Source: Heliocidaris erythrogramma (lineage: Eukaryota; Echinodermata; Echinoidea; Camarodonta; Echinometridae). From it: a DNA stretch of 64,000 bases. The position numbers and the translations under genes are program-made. Below the pieces are notes generated by a model that ran no database searches, had not been told where the DNA came from, and worked only from the letters and a program-made list of their open reading frames with translations. The stretch covers positions 14,317,323 to 14,381,322 of the forward strand of contig CM046853.1 in NCBI GenBank assembly GCA_025617745.1, in the 5' to 3' direction. Positions 38,901-49,735 of the stretch are shown here, one piece after another. Within the stretch, counting starts at the first letter, position 1, and every line of letters starts with the position of its first letter.

Positions 38901-41900
38901 GAGTGAAAGTTTGAACTTATCAGCGACGCTACTTGGCTCCGCAAAAACTATCACTACAGTGTGTGTATACATGTGGGGGTATGTGCATCATGTCAGACTG
39001 CCTGTGTGTGTGTGTCGGTGTGTGTACAACGCCGTTAATAGCGCACACCTCATTGTGATGTATTAGCAAGACAGGGAAACTATCAGCATGCAGGAGAGCT
39101 TGGAAGAGAGAGAGAGAGAGAGAGCGCGTGAGCGAGCAAGATGAATATTTAGGGGGCAGGGACAGAACATATATATATTTGCATATCTAAATCCGGTGAA
39201 ATGATATAAAAATTAATGAAACAAATCAACGAAATTTACTCCGGAATGGAAACTCTGCGTTCGAAGAACCACAAAAAATGCAACAAAAAAAAATCACAGA
39301 AAAAGAAAAGTCTGAGAAGAAAATATAAAATGAAAAGAAAGCTTTCAGGTCTTAAAAAAAAAACAAATATATTGTTAGAGTACTTCAGAATTAAGAAATA
39401 TTAAGAGAAGGAATAATAATTTTTTTTTAAAGTAGGCCTACCGTAAGAGAGTAGGACGAAGAAAAAAATGTAGGTCAAATATCAAAAGCAATGGTCGACA
39501 AGCCCTTCACTTAAAAAATATAAGACATGGAAGAACTATGAAGGAAAACCCCCTCCAAAATTTGAGGAAATAAATATTATTCATGCCACCGTGACGCCAC
39601 ACCATAATAATTCAAACTAAGCTAAGAATAATTATCGTTCGTTAGAATCACAGAAAAAATGGCGCCTGTAGGTCACATGTAAAATAGAAAAAGGAACATG
39701 CCAGAGCGCGTTGATAGAGAGAGTTGTGACACGCGCATAATAAGCCTACGCGTACACGGTCTGTGTTTAAAACATGGCGGATCAGTGTTACGACTCTCTG
39801 TATGTACAGTATAGCTCTGGAACATGCCGTATAGCGCCACCTCTTGGTCATACCACGCATAGTCATCTACAGCCACCTTGCGAACAAATGAAAAAGACGA
39901 TCTATTTTCATCATTATAGCCGCGAATTCAATCTGGTTTTCGTCATTACAGTTATGAAAGTGAAGCTTAGACTAGGATTATACTGGTCATGTATGTAGAA
40001 TTTCGATAATTGTTTTATAAAGCGGAGCTTTTTATATGAAAATCGGACAATTGTCGTTAAACTGCACACTACCCCTATGCAGTGACATAGTGAAGCCACC
40101 GGTGCTGCGGTGCAATGTACAGTGTATCGGGCCCGGGGCCGGGCCTGGTCGGAGTCGATTCTGAATGGAATCCAAATCGAGCATCTAGTTGGCATGCACT
40201 AGTGTAGGCAACGTATGGCTTTGCGTCCTGCGGCCTCTAAATAACTAGATAACAAAAGCTGCTTTTCTATTGGGAGACTTGAAACAGGCCCTTTGCTTCG
40301 CTTTGATTTGAGATCAAATTTTCAGTCTACCGACCGTATAAAAAAAATGTATAAAAGTCATGGAAAGGTCATGGAATTCTGGCTAGAAAGGTCATGGAAA
40401 GTCATGGAATTTAATTCATGAGAAAGAGTACGAACCCTGAAGAAAATGACGGTATAGAGAGACATACTGAAGCTTTTCGTCTTGTGCTCATCAGAGTATA
40501 CTGCAAGAATGAGCAAAAAGCCGAAATCAAACAATAAAGGTAAGCGGAAACCAAAGGAACAAAGCATGCGAAATGTATAACAGATTTTGATTGGCTGCCT
40601 GAAAATAACGGGAAATTTGGTTTTGCCAGCCAGTTTTTGTAATAACGGCAGCTAAAATAATATGAGCGTCCTTACAAAATCTTTCTGTTGGCACAGAATA
40701 GGGTCAGTAAGCTGAATGTATGTGGCTTCATGCATGTGCAGATGTGTAAAGTTTCTCGCTCGGCCGAGAATTTTGATCCAAGATGGACAGTATTGTTCAG
40801 CGCACTCTTGATTGTTAAGTAAGTGGTGAGCGATTGTTGAATAAGGAAAAATTTAACATTTTTCTTTTTTCCTTGATAAAAAAGACATGGATAAATTTGA
40901 ATAGTAACAGGAAAGCAACTAGAAGAAAGGATATCAGATCATGTAGATATTCTGTAAGTAGAAATATTGCTTTCATGAAACTAGCTTGCTTAATCTATGC
41001 TTTATTAATCTATTAAGTCGCAACAATATCATTTTTAAGCATTCACCTGCAATTTTTGTTACACATTCTTTAAAAGGAGCATACCATTTGTTTATTGTCT
41101 TTGATTCCTCAGGATCAGAAAGCGAACATCAGGTCACATCAGTACAGACAGTTCTTCCTCTTTCTCCAAGTACTACCAAGATCTACAATCATTGGCATCA
41201 GAGAGCACAATATACATTGATTATTACCTTCATTTTGATGTAAGAGGATTTTATCTTTTATTCATTGTAGTGAGATGCTAATACTAGTACGTTAAATCCC
41301 TTTGGGTATTGTTTCATTTACTTGCAGAATGTATTAGTACCGACTTTACATCTATTTATTGAACTACTGTAAAAGTGGATATTTTTGCGTGATTAATTTT
41401 TCGCGCTCGGCTGAGTAAAGTGAATTTTGCGTGTTTTTAATTTTGCCGACGCGCTAGGCTCATGGGCAAAAGAATACATAAACACAAATATTCGCGTGTT
41501 TTTATTTTCGCGCACGTTTCATGCTGCGCGAAATGCGCGAAAATTTCCACACCGCGAAATATTCCACGTTTACAGTACCACAAGCTTAGCACTACGTACA
41601 TGTACAAAAGTTATTAATGATATGAAAGTAAATATGTGTTAAATGGAAGGATTGGAATAAGAACATGTTAAGTAAACATTGATTTAGTTGGGAACAAACC
41701 TGACATTGAAAAGAAATTGTAGAAGGCGAAACTGTTGATGTTACCACAAATTTTTGTGAAGATATATATAAGCAGTACGGTATATACATTGTTTGTATTG
41801 TATTCATTTCAGAAATCTTTCTTGGAGCATATTCCCGATCCTATGAGGCACTTGTATGCAGTCATCCTTCATATTGACACACCCTGCGCATATCAATCAA

Positions 41901-44819
41901 TATCAGGTAATCAAATTTGAATTCCATTTCTCTTAATAACCTATAGAATATGAGTGATTCTAGCCTCTGGCTCTTGGTGCTAGAGTTTTAACATGAGCAG
42001 GTTTTGTATGAACAGTAGGGATTAATTTCAGATACCTTTAATTCGATGCTCCGACATATGCTACTCCGACAATAGCTCCGGGCTTCATTCAATCCAAGAT
42101 ACACGGCTAGGATTTGGGAGAGTTAGGGTTGCAATGGGTTAGGCTTAGGTATCATGTTTATTCAAAGATTAGTATAGGACATTGACTGCTGAGAAATTAT
42201 CATTGGAGGATATGCTTGTACAGCCCTTTTGATTTCTTTATATTTCATCTTAGCCGATTGGCTTTCTTGCCATGATAGGACTAGATAATAATGAAATATC
42301 CATAATGATATCAGAAATAATTTTTTATCTTGGAAACGATCAAATGAAGTATCATACTTTATGTGATTTTTCACAACAGGAAGACTGCATTTTCTGTATT
42401 CTTATTCGATCCTTATTATTTCCTTATTTATCTATTTTCTCATATTCATGCCTTATCTTTTAAGATATTACAGTGGCATCTATATCAGTAGAGAACTCAT
42501 CTGGACCCATGGATGGCTGCCAGATGATCACAATAGCTCTGAAACCCAAAGAACCTCTACCAACATCTCTCACTGTAAGGTAAGTATCCATCTTTCTTTC
42601 CGTTTCAAATAAAGTCAGCATGTTTTCCAGTTGAATAACCATGATGATGTCTTTCATGTCATTACAATGTTTATTTCGTATTCTGTACAGCCTTTTTGTA
42701 ATTGTCCTTTTCTCACTAGCTAAAGTTGAATGAAGTATACTCATATTGGACTAAATGCCTGAAGTGATGAACGGTAATTCAAAATGAAAGTATCTCAGGC
42801 TTCGATATACTTGAAGCTAACCCTTCACTACTACCTATCTGTATCGCTTACACATGGTTTTATTCATAACTCTACAATTCTCATCATTGGCTGTCCTACA
42901 TTGCTATGCTTATGAGCAATGTTGAGTAGCAGCACTGGGTAGACCATGTATTGTAATCTTCCAGTGCAATGTTTACTAGCTGTCAGGGTTCCCACCAAAA
43001 AACACCCTTGGTCTTAAGCATAGAGGACTTCTGAAAACAAATACCCTGGGGAAATTCTCCCTGACAGTGGTCTGGACACAAAATCAATGCATACTTTGCT
43101 TTTGTCCTCCCGAACCACCCCTTGAGATGCTGCTTGACCATGGGAGAGAAGTCTGTATACGTGTACTACATTCAAATTCTCATTGGTTTCCCTGTATTGT
43201 TATGTTCTAGTGCAATGTTTAGTAGCAGTGACGGGCACACTTGTGTGTGCCAGCTGGAACCGGTTGAGGTGACCTTTGATGACCTCTTCATCCCTATTCC
43301 CATCATGTCATCTCGAAATCCAGTTCTATTTGAAGAGTTGTGGGACAGCATCAAGCGGGATGAGCAGACAAGGTTATTATGTTAATTTGATTAAGTCTTT
43401 TCTTGCTGTACATGTAACAGAGTACTTTAGTTGCCTTTAATACCATTTACAGTGTCTATGATCATACTACACCAAACAAAATGGCAGTCAAAAAGGATTC
43501 GGTTCCCAACAAATAAAGAGTTGACTAATGCAGTCATTTACCAAATTATGCATGTGATTTGTACACAGTGCCAATGAGAGATACATGTAACTGACTGCAT
43601 AGATATATTAGTATAAATGAGACAAATATATAGATGCATGGTTTTGACTGTTATTGTGCAATACTCACATTGATTAATGTCTATTATCATGTCATGCATT
43701 ATTCAGTTTGTGTAGTATATTCATCATTACTGTTTTGATATTGCTATCGTGTAAAATTTCCCTGTCAAATTTCCTTAGTAATATATTTGGACGAAAAAAA
43801 ATGAATTGAATTGAATTGAGTTACCTTTTTTGTATTCTCCTCAGGGGGCCACTAACTGTGATTTCTTTTTAAAACTGTACATGTGTTCCAAAACAAATTT
43901 TATGGTGATTGGATTAATTCCTTATACTCAGATGCTATTAGCCCCTCCATATATTTCAACATTTAAAAATGATAATTAAAAGAAAACAATTTTGATTAGA
44001 AAAGTAATGTGTATGTTTCATGTTTGTTTTAATAGACAAGACTCTATGAGTGCTGAATCTATCTGTACTGTTGCTGTAGGATCACAGTCTATGCACAGGA
44101 TAGTAGAGGCTGAATTAGCTGATTATGTTGTGGTGTCTGATGTAGTACAAGGTAAGATATTGGAATGAGATGGTTAAGAAATAGGAGATACATGTACTTT
44201 TAAAGGAGGAAAGTTAAGAAGGCAATCATCAGACAATAAGAATGATGACAGTCCAAGAGGAATAAATGTTTGATATATTAGTTGTTTTGATTTAATGTTA
44301 TGATAGTGTATTTTGTGAATGCAGTACATGTATTTAGTGACCATAGTGTGATTGTGCAGGCAAGTAACTGTACAATATGTATTATGGCATAACAGTATTA
44401 ACCCATTGCCCACTGGAACCGGGTGGGCCATGTATTAAGCCTATGGGAATTAGAAAATTCGGTAGTCAATGGGTTAAAGTCACAGCACTGTGATATCATT
44501 TCTCATACCAAGTAGCATTATTCATGTATATGCCCATGTAATGATAGTCAATCTTTACATTACTTGACTTTTTTCTTTCATACTATCGATGACTTTGCTA
44601 ACTTTCCTTCCTTTTTATCTTTCTTGTAATATTTGCTTTCCCATACTTGCTTTTACAGATGAAGCAAGTATAAATCTTGCCATGCTGCTACCTCCGAAGT
44701 GGCACCTGTTACTACGACTGCAGCCCAAGGACAACATCACTGTGGTATCCATGGTGACAGATAACTGGAAGATGCTACCTCTAGTCAATCAGTACTTACT
44801 CAGTTTAGAAGAGCACTGA
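23957..44819 (+). CDS. AP5B1: AP-5 complex subunit beta-1, 24 coding exons
   Basis: AP-5 is an adaptor complex of late endosomes/lysosomes that works with SPG11 and SPG15; this is its large beta subunit. Exons: 23957-24079, 25923-26017, 27133-27256, 28581-28715, 29211-29288, 29698-29756, 31079-31133, 32136-32186, 32594-32740, 33236-33310, 33645-33788, 34221-34371, 34994-35147, 35569-35658, 36129-36264, 36880-37015, 37396-37502, 38332-38465, 41113-41239, 41813-41906, 42465-42579, 43211-43372, 44036-44151, 44659-44819. All junctions are GT-AG with matching phases, giving 922 residues against about 878 in human. Family signatures: start MASFPGNEKWMKDIAALRRN, CECLKEIE (exon 4), RDRACLYYAIL (exon 17), FDDLFIPIP then FEELWDS (exon 22), WHLLLRLQPKDN and DNWKMLPLVNQYL (exon 24). 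For exon 9 the second possible acceptor is chosen because the first causes a stop. No break is seen, so the gene looks functional. Confidence 0.93.
24258..24445. repeat. Short element with inverted CAGCCACACG ends
   Basis: GGATACAGCCACACG near 24275 is mirrored by CGTGTGGCTGTATAG near 24425-24440. ACGCGTGTGGCT is also repeated directly at about 24397 and 24422. In AP5B1 intron 1; a possible degenerate MITE. Confidence 0.4.
25369..25394. repeat. Poly-C run (26 bases) in AP5B1 intron 1
   Basis: Uninterrupted cytosines. A (GT)n stretch lies at about 25000-25014 in the same intron. Confidence 0.9.
26180..26300. repeat. Degenerate TTAGGG-like dispersed repeat, copy 1
   Basis: ATTAGGGTTGAAATTGGG, TTTAGGGTTAGG and GGTTGCGGTTAGG followed by TTAGTATAGGAATTTACC. 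A related block lies at 42105-42215 (AGTTAGGGTTGC, GGGTTAGGCTTAGG, ATTAGTATAGGACATTG). The shared text outside the TTAGGG part shows a dispersed element, not telomere sequence. Intron 2 of AP5B1. Confidence 0.5.
27579..28239. mobile_element. 653-bp fully palindromic MITE flanked by TTAA
   Basis: Between TTAA at 27579-27582 and TTAA at 28236-28239, the arms begin AGGACCTATGAAATGCAAGT and its inverse. Pairing continues through CTAAGCCCCGCCCCTAAAAA and AGTCTGATTCTTCA almost to the centre near 27909. The TTAA target suggests a piggyBac- or Kolobok-type source (inference). No coding content. AP5B1 intron 3. Confidence 0.85.
28400..28520. mobile_element. Dispersed MITE family, copy 1
   Basis: Shares GCTACTGAAATCCTTGCATC, TGATTGG, GAGAGCAAATTTGTCATAG and TGTGGCAGTTGTTACTGATA with 51153-51310. 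The ends are weak inverted repeats. Ends about 60 bp before AP5B1 exon 4. Confidence 0.65.
29799..30899 (-). mobile_element. 5'-truncated RTE-like LINE with 12-bp target duplication
   Basis: ATGATTACATGA occurs at 29799-29810 and 30888-30899, exactly bordering the insert. On the minus strand, frames encode reverse transcriptase pieces: VDFKAEFDTISRDALWK and GVRQGCLLSPSLFNLFLE (30469-30879), then RHADDTTLM and KINVSKCKMM (30176-30637, another frame), then the C-terminal WFGHIVRM and GRPPLRWKDQ block (29821-30165). The order and motifs fit the RTE clade. The copy is dead: truncated 5', frameshifted, with a deletion between the thumb and C-terminal blocks, and HADD where FADD is expected. AP5B1 intron 6. 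Confidence 0.85.
31684..32063. mobile_element. 380-bp fully palindromic MITE
   Basis: The left arm GGCCCGAATTCACAAAGGTG is mirrored by the right arm ending CACCTTTGTGAATTCAAGCC. Pairing continues to the centre near 31880, including TAAACCATGGT motifs and CTAGTTGCCATGG. AAC borders both ends, a possible 3-bp target duplication. AP5B1 intron 7, ending 72 bp before exon 8. Confidence 0.8.
34500..34950. repeat. Dispersed repeat beginning with an ATAATA tract
   Basis: An ATGATAATAATAATAATA tract followed by GTGCTCAAGGCACAATGG, with a weak frame on the minus strand. The layout recalls 9365 and 46600-47150. Class unknown. AP5B1 intron 12. Confidence 0.4.
36507..36722. mobile_element. MITE with GGGGGGTGTTTC ends
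   Basis: Left GGGGGGTGTTTCACAAAGAG then TTAAGTTTGACTTAAA; right TTTAAGTCAAACTTAACTCT then GAAACACCCCCC. Inner parts pair imperfectly. No coding content. AP5B1 intron 15. Confidence 0.8.
38571..40439. mobile_element. 1.87-kb non-autonomous DNA transposon, CAGGGTTCGTAC ends
   Basis: Exact 12-bp terminal inverted repeats CAGGGTTCGTAC and GTACGAACCCTG. AAGAA borders both sides (a possible 5-bp target duplication). Many direct GTCATGGAA motifs cluster inside each end, as transposase-binding subterminal repeats often do. CAGGG ends suggest a hAT-like source. The interior encodes nothing recognisable. It holds a GAGTCGAGTA hairpin near 38742-38770, GA repeats near 39105 and CpG-rich parts, possibly nested older inserts. 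AP5B1 intron 18. Confidence 0.75.
41365..41577. mobile_element. TA-flanked MITE with CTGTAAA.GTGG ends, copy 1
   Basis: Starts TACTGTAAAAGTGG and ends CCACGTTTACAGTA, rich in CGCG and TTTTCGCGC. The same family lies inverted at 62739-62952 with nearly equal length and shared core GGCTCATGGGCAAAAGAATA. TA duplications fit a Tc1/mariner-type source. AP5B1 intron 19. Confidence 0.8.
42105..42215. repeat. Degenerate TTAGGG-like dispersed repeat, copy 2
   Basis: See 26180-26300. It includes AGTTAGGGTTGCAATGGG and TTAGGCTTAGG followed by TTAGTATAGGACATTG. Confidence 0.45.
43620..43820 (+). mobile_element. LINE 3' end fragment with ATTGA tail
   Basis: Ends GAAAAAAAATGAATTGAATT with further TTGAATTGAG, the same pentamer tail seen on the LINE ending at about 47450 (opposite strand). 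The left border is not defined. AP5B1 intron 22. Confidence 0.4.
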
Positions 44820-45263
44820 CATTGAGGAGGGGTAGGACAAAGGAAGAGAAGACAGTGGGAAGGAAAGGATTAAAGTTGTCAGTAAACAAGAATATGCCCT
44901 TGGAGACGCAATGGAATGTAATGTACATGGAACTGTAAAATAGTAATTCAATTACCACAAAATCCCAATTACTATGAGGTCGTTAAAGGTGTGACTTATT
45001 GAATGTTTTTTAAATGTTAAGACTGAACCTGATGAATCATAATGAATTCATCCAGGTATTAGATTTATGTTCAAAGAACCAAATTATGCAGATTTGGGGT
45101 TTAGTTTATATTATATTAGGGTACTTTACAAAGAAAAACTATGGGTGTTCTTGCAATTGACTACATTCCTAAACACATAATATGTTAGATGATGAGCTTT
45201 TCAAGAAGTACATACATATGACAGGAGAGGATTTATTTGCATTAATAATAAGAATAATTAGAT

Positions 45264-45419
45264 AATATTGGATGGCCTTGAGTGGAATACGGGAAAATAT
45301 TGGATGAGCTGTGGAATAATACTGGACGAGTCGTAGACGAGTCCAATATTATTCCACAGCGAGTACCAATATTTTCCCGTATTCCACGAACAACGTATTC
45401 CACGAACATCCAATATTAT
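45264..45419. mobile_element. Palindromic MITE-like element, ATATTGGATGG ends, copy 2
   Basis: AATATTGGATGGCC at the left, CATCCAATATT at the right. Internal pairing through GTGGAATACGGGAAAATATT and GAATAATACTGGACGAGTC. It shares its ends with 4358-4491. The right arm carries an extra ATTCCACGAACA duplication. Confidence 0.7.
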
Positions 45420-45658
45420 AATTATTATTTAGATAGAATAGAGTCTAGATCTATATCTAGATTAGATCCAGACCTACTCCACAAGAAACTGTAACCTGAG
45501 ATTTAATCTAGCCTGGGTTCTACTCCCCATTTTGTAGAAATCTTGTCTTGGCAATCGAAGCTTGTATTAATAAGTGCAAACTGGAAGTTTGTCTCCATGA
45601 CAACAAGAAAAGTTAATGTTTAAATTCCAAGAACACAGAACCAGTAACATATTTACAT

Positions 45659-46247
45659 GTAGGTCTACATGTAGCCTTTTGACAAGGCCCTCGTGACTTG
45701 GCTATTTTTCTCGGCAAGTAAGCAAGTAGTGGCTGCATAACAAGACTAGCCGCCCAGCCCGGTGAATGCGCGATCGAGCGACGTGAGTCCGAGGGCCTTT
45801 TGGAATCTGGCCTGTATTTCTTATGTTATCCTTTGTTCCTAGCGAGGATCTGCTACCTTATAGGTAGGAGCCAATCAGCAAACGTATCTTCGCATGACGT
45901 CAGCATACGTTTGGTATGCAAATTTGCCTTCATCTCGAGCTAGCACGGCCCGTGCAAGCTACTAGTACATCAATCATGGAAAGCAAGCCCCGCAGATACC
46001 GTTGTGATTGGTCGATAATCCTCGGTAGGCGTGTTAGCATACGAATGTCAACTCGTGAATAATTCATATCGGACGATGGAAACCCAGGTTCCAAAAGGCC
46101 TCGCGACTAAAGTCGCTCGATCGCGCTTTCACCCGGGCCGTGTTGATTCTTTTCGTCGCCGGCTAGTCTCATCTCAGGCACAACATGACGAGGAAAATAG
46201 CTAAGTCACGAGGCCTTGTCAAAAGGCTAGTCTACATGTAGATCTAC
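45659..46247. mobile_element. 589-bp imperfect foldback element, CpG-rich arms
   Basis: GTAGGTCTACATGTAGCC and TTTTGACAAGGCC at the left pair with GGCCTTGTCAAAA and GGCTAGTCTACATGTAGATC at the right. A second pair is GCGCGATCGAGCGACGTGAG with ACTAAAGTCGCTCGATCGCG, and AGGGCCTTTTGGAA with TTCCAAAAGGCC. The spacer is about 270 bp. No coding sequence. Confidence 0.75.
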
Positions 46248-46253
46248 AGTCTA

Positions 46254-46415
46254 GTGCAATTTCATTGTGACGTCACGCTAACTGCATGCGCACAATCATT
46301 TATATCCACGTCATGTAGGTGTGGCTTACAGGGGCAACCTAACCATATATGGTCACAAACGCGGTGCAATTTCATTCTGACGTCACGCTAGCTGCATGCG
46401 CACAATCATTTATTG
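46254..46415. repeat. Direct repeat of about 50 bp, 108 bp apart, with TGACGTCA
   Basis: GTGCAATTTCATTGTGACGT then CACGCTAACTGCATGCGCAC occurs at about 46255 and, with two changes, at about 46363. Each copy holds TGACGTCA followed by a GCATGC palindrome. Confidence 0.7.
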
Positions 46416-46599
46416 ACCAATGATAATTTTCTGGGTGGGGCAAAATATTTATATCGTCCAATATTTTTTGTAAAACCGTCCAATATTTTTTTGATGACGT
46501 AATCTCCATACACTTACACGTAAAAATTCAGATTCAATATCCGTGCTTTCTTAGACGATTGCGATGGACCTGCAAAAATAATGTTGCCTCTAAAACCCT

Positions 46600-47180
46600 G
46601 CATCTAATTAATAATACATAACATTTATAAGGCGCTTAATACTGTTGTTTCTAAGCACACCATATTCTGCCTAAGAGTTATTTACCAGAACATAAAATAA
46701 ATTTGAAACAAATTTAATTAAATTAATGGAACTAAGCTATCTCACTAAAGCATACATGAATAATGAAAAATATCAAACAATCATACACAGAGCATTAATG
46801 GTGTACACCTCTTTTGACCGACTCACAGCTGCGTCCTCGCACTTGTGATACAACATTACATATTAAAAAGATGGGTTTTAAGTAAGGGAGTCGTGCTCTG
46901 AATGTGCGTTGGTAATTTATTCCAAAGGATAGGGGCAATTACAGAGAAAGCTCGGTCACCATATCTAGTGGAAGTACGGGGGCCAGGAATTAACTGCAAA
47001 GTTGCTGATGATCAAAGGGGTCTTAAAGAACTTGAGGAACGTAAGGAGATAAGATCTGAGAGATATTTAGGAGCAAAACCATGGAGGAAAAACTAATTGT
47101 TGATAAGCTATCACTATCAACTATGTGAACAATATGCAGACTGAAAAGTGCTGTACAGTATGTATGAAGAAAGAAAAATC
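46600..47180. repeat. Dispersed repeat with weak coding resemblance
   Basis: Starts AATAATACATAACATTTATA then AGGCGCTTAA. A short plus frame at 46902-47096 reads GNLFQRIGAITEKARSPYLV, which looks like a translated repeat and not a gene. Similar in layout to 9365 and 34500. Class unknown. Confidence 0.4.
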
Positions 47181-47450
47181 ATCAGAACTTTGGCATGCAT
47201 TATTCTAGGAATGTACATTCATTGTCCACACCATCTATAAACGTCCTTCTTCCGGGCACATGGTGTACACGTAAGCTCTCTGCATATCTTCAGTTCTTGC
47301 CACAAGGCACACTGTCACACATGTTAAAAGTACAGTACCAGTATATAGTATCATTGGAATACTAAAATATTGAGATATTGGATGTAGTATTCACAGAGCT
47401 TTTGTCTGCATCCAGTTTTGTTGCAATCTTGCCACATTGGGCTGTTTTCA

Positions 47451-49735
47451 ATTCAATTCATTTTTATTTCATTCTTCAACATAATACAAATGAATACAAA
47501 CTTTGAAAAGGCAAAACAAATAAATATGACATCGTAACACATAAATATAAAGCAATATATTATACATGTCAAATCTAAACAATAACAATTATATCACGTG
47601 AAGAATGGAGGGATCCACTAAAAAGCAGTAGCTTGTAGAATGTGGATCCCTCATTGCAAAATAAATATATCATAATCAGATCTTTGGGAAAACTAAAAGA
47701 TAATCGGAGCCATTAAAAAAACATTACACACAAGACAACACAACACATGAGCGTAGACAAAACTACACGACGAACTGCCTTCACGAATCGATAGAAATAG
47801 GGGAGAGGGATGCGAGACTAAGCTGCATGTTGAGTACATAGTTTGCAGAAAATATAAATAAATATATACATATACGATTATATAGAAGGTCCAATCTGTG
47901 CTGGACAAAATTACGACATCTCATTCTGTATAAGTATGAACTATAAAAGCTAACAAGAAAATAAATATACGAATTTTAGTTTGAACTAATAACTAGTGTT
48001 TATCTATTACGATTTTTGTAGCATAGATTTCAGCTTGCTTTTAAAGGACGGTAATGAACGGGCATCTTTAATCTCATTTACAAGGGAATTCCAAAATCTT
48101 GGACCTGTATATAAAAATGTATTTTGAGCTAAGAGTGTTCTTAATAAGGGCAAGTGAAATTCATTAGATTGCCTCGTCGGGTAGTTATGGAAAGATTGAT
48201 TTTTTGGAAACATGGAGTCAAAAATGCGAGGCAATGAATTGTTGTTATACTTATACATGAATTGACCTAATTGAAACAAATATAAATCTTTTATTTTCAG
48301 AATCTTATGTTCAAGAAACAGTGGATCAGTATGACAACGAGCTGGTGCATTACAAATAATGCGGAGCGTTTTCTTTTGCAATATCAAAATTTTGTCTAAT
48401 AAAGAATTATGGGTATTGCCCCATGCTAATATTCCATAATCAAGGTAAGGCAAGATCAAAGAGGAGTATAACATGAATAATGTGTTAGAAGGGAAGTAAT
48501 GCTTTAGCTTATTTATTATACCAATATTACGAGATAATGTTTTACACACATTAAAAACGTGGGGTTTCCATGAAAGTTTGTTATCTACCGTGACTCCTAA
48601 AAATTTAATTTGAGAAACGCATTCTAATGGTGAGTCATCAAAGATAATGTCAGACGGTAAAGTTTCAATGGTATTACTAAAAATCATGTATTTGGTTTTT
48701 TGTAAATTAAGAGATAATTTATTGGCTCTTATCCATTGTGTTAATTTTTGCAATTCTATATTGATAATCTGTACTAGGGTGTGAGGGTTATTATGAGCAA
48801 AGAATACATTAGAATCATCTGCAAAGAGAATGAACGAAAGGATGTCAGATGATCTGTAAAAGTCGTTAATGTAAACAATAAATAAAAGAGGCCCTAATAT
48901 ACTACCTTGTGGGACCCCACAATTAATGTCTTTCAAATTAGAAATGTGATTGTTCAAATAAACGTACTGCTTTCTATTTTGTAAGTAATTCCTGAACCAC
49001 TCACTCCAAGGCAATCCCACGTATACCATAGTGAGAAAGTTTGTAAAGTAAAATGTCATGATTGATAGTGTCGAAAGCCTTGGAGAAGTCCAGGAAAATA
49101 CCAATTAAATGAGAATGATCATCTATAGAATGAGCTACTTTATCCAAAAAGTTTAAGAGAGCGTGAATGGTGCTATGTTTTTGCCTAAATCCAAATTGGG
49201 AGTTTGTAAATATATCATGGGCTTTAAGAAAGTTAGTTGTTCTAATAAAAATTAATCTTTCTAGAATCTTAGATAGAGAAGAGAGTAATGAAATGGGACG
49301 GTAATTACCAGCATCAAGATCATCTCCTTTTTTGAACAAAGGAATAACTTTTGCAATTTTCATCTGCTTTGGGAAAATACCACTTAAAATAGATCTATTA
49401 AATATGTGAGTAAGGGGGTCAATAATAGAGGATATAATGCCTTTTAAAATGAAATTACTAATATCATCATGACCTGCACTTTGTTTATTATTCAAAGAAG
49501 AAACAATATCTGTTACTTCATATTTAGTAGTGGGGGAGAAAAATATGGAATTTACATTGGGTTGCCCCAAATACCTTGAAAAATGCTTATTGGATTGGGG
49601 TATTTTTTTAGCCAAATTTTCCCCTAGAGTTTTAGAGTAAAAGGCATTACAGATACTTGTACAGTTCCAAATTAAATACTCCAAATCAGTGCATCCATGA
49701 AGAAAAAGGTTTTGGTGAGAGGGACAAGCTATGAA
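47451..49735 (-). mobile_element. CR1/Jockey-group LINE, 5' truncated and frameshifted
   Basis: Minus strand. 49684 to 49001 encodes the reverse transcriptase start: KVIPLFKKGD, NYRPISLLSSLSKILERL, NSQFGFRQKHST, IFLDFSKAFDTINHDIL. A frame change at about 49000-49100 leads to 49104-48007: GVPQGSILGPLLFIVYIND, then FADDSNVFF with the catalytic DD intact, then WIRANKLSLNLQKT and GPRFWNSLVNEI near the end. The 3' part runs to about 47451, ending in ATTGA repeats, and includes a GAGGGATCCAC/GTGGATCCCTC hairpin (47608-47654). The endonuclease half is missing. One frameshift suggests a fairly recent insertion. Clade within the CR1/L2/Rex/Jockey group not resolved. Confidence 0.85.

Noticed and set aside
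46902-47096. 64-codon small protein
   Set aside because: It lies in a repeat-like block similar in layout to other places, has no start context or splice support, and its phrases look like a translated dispersed repeat.
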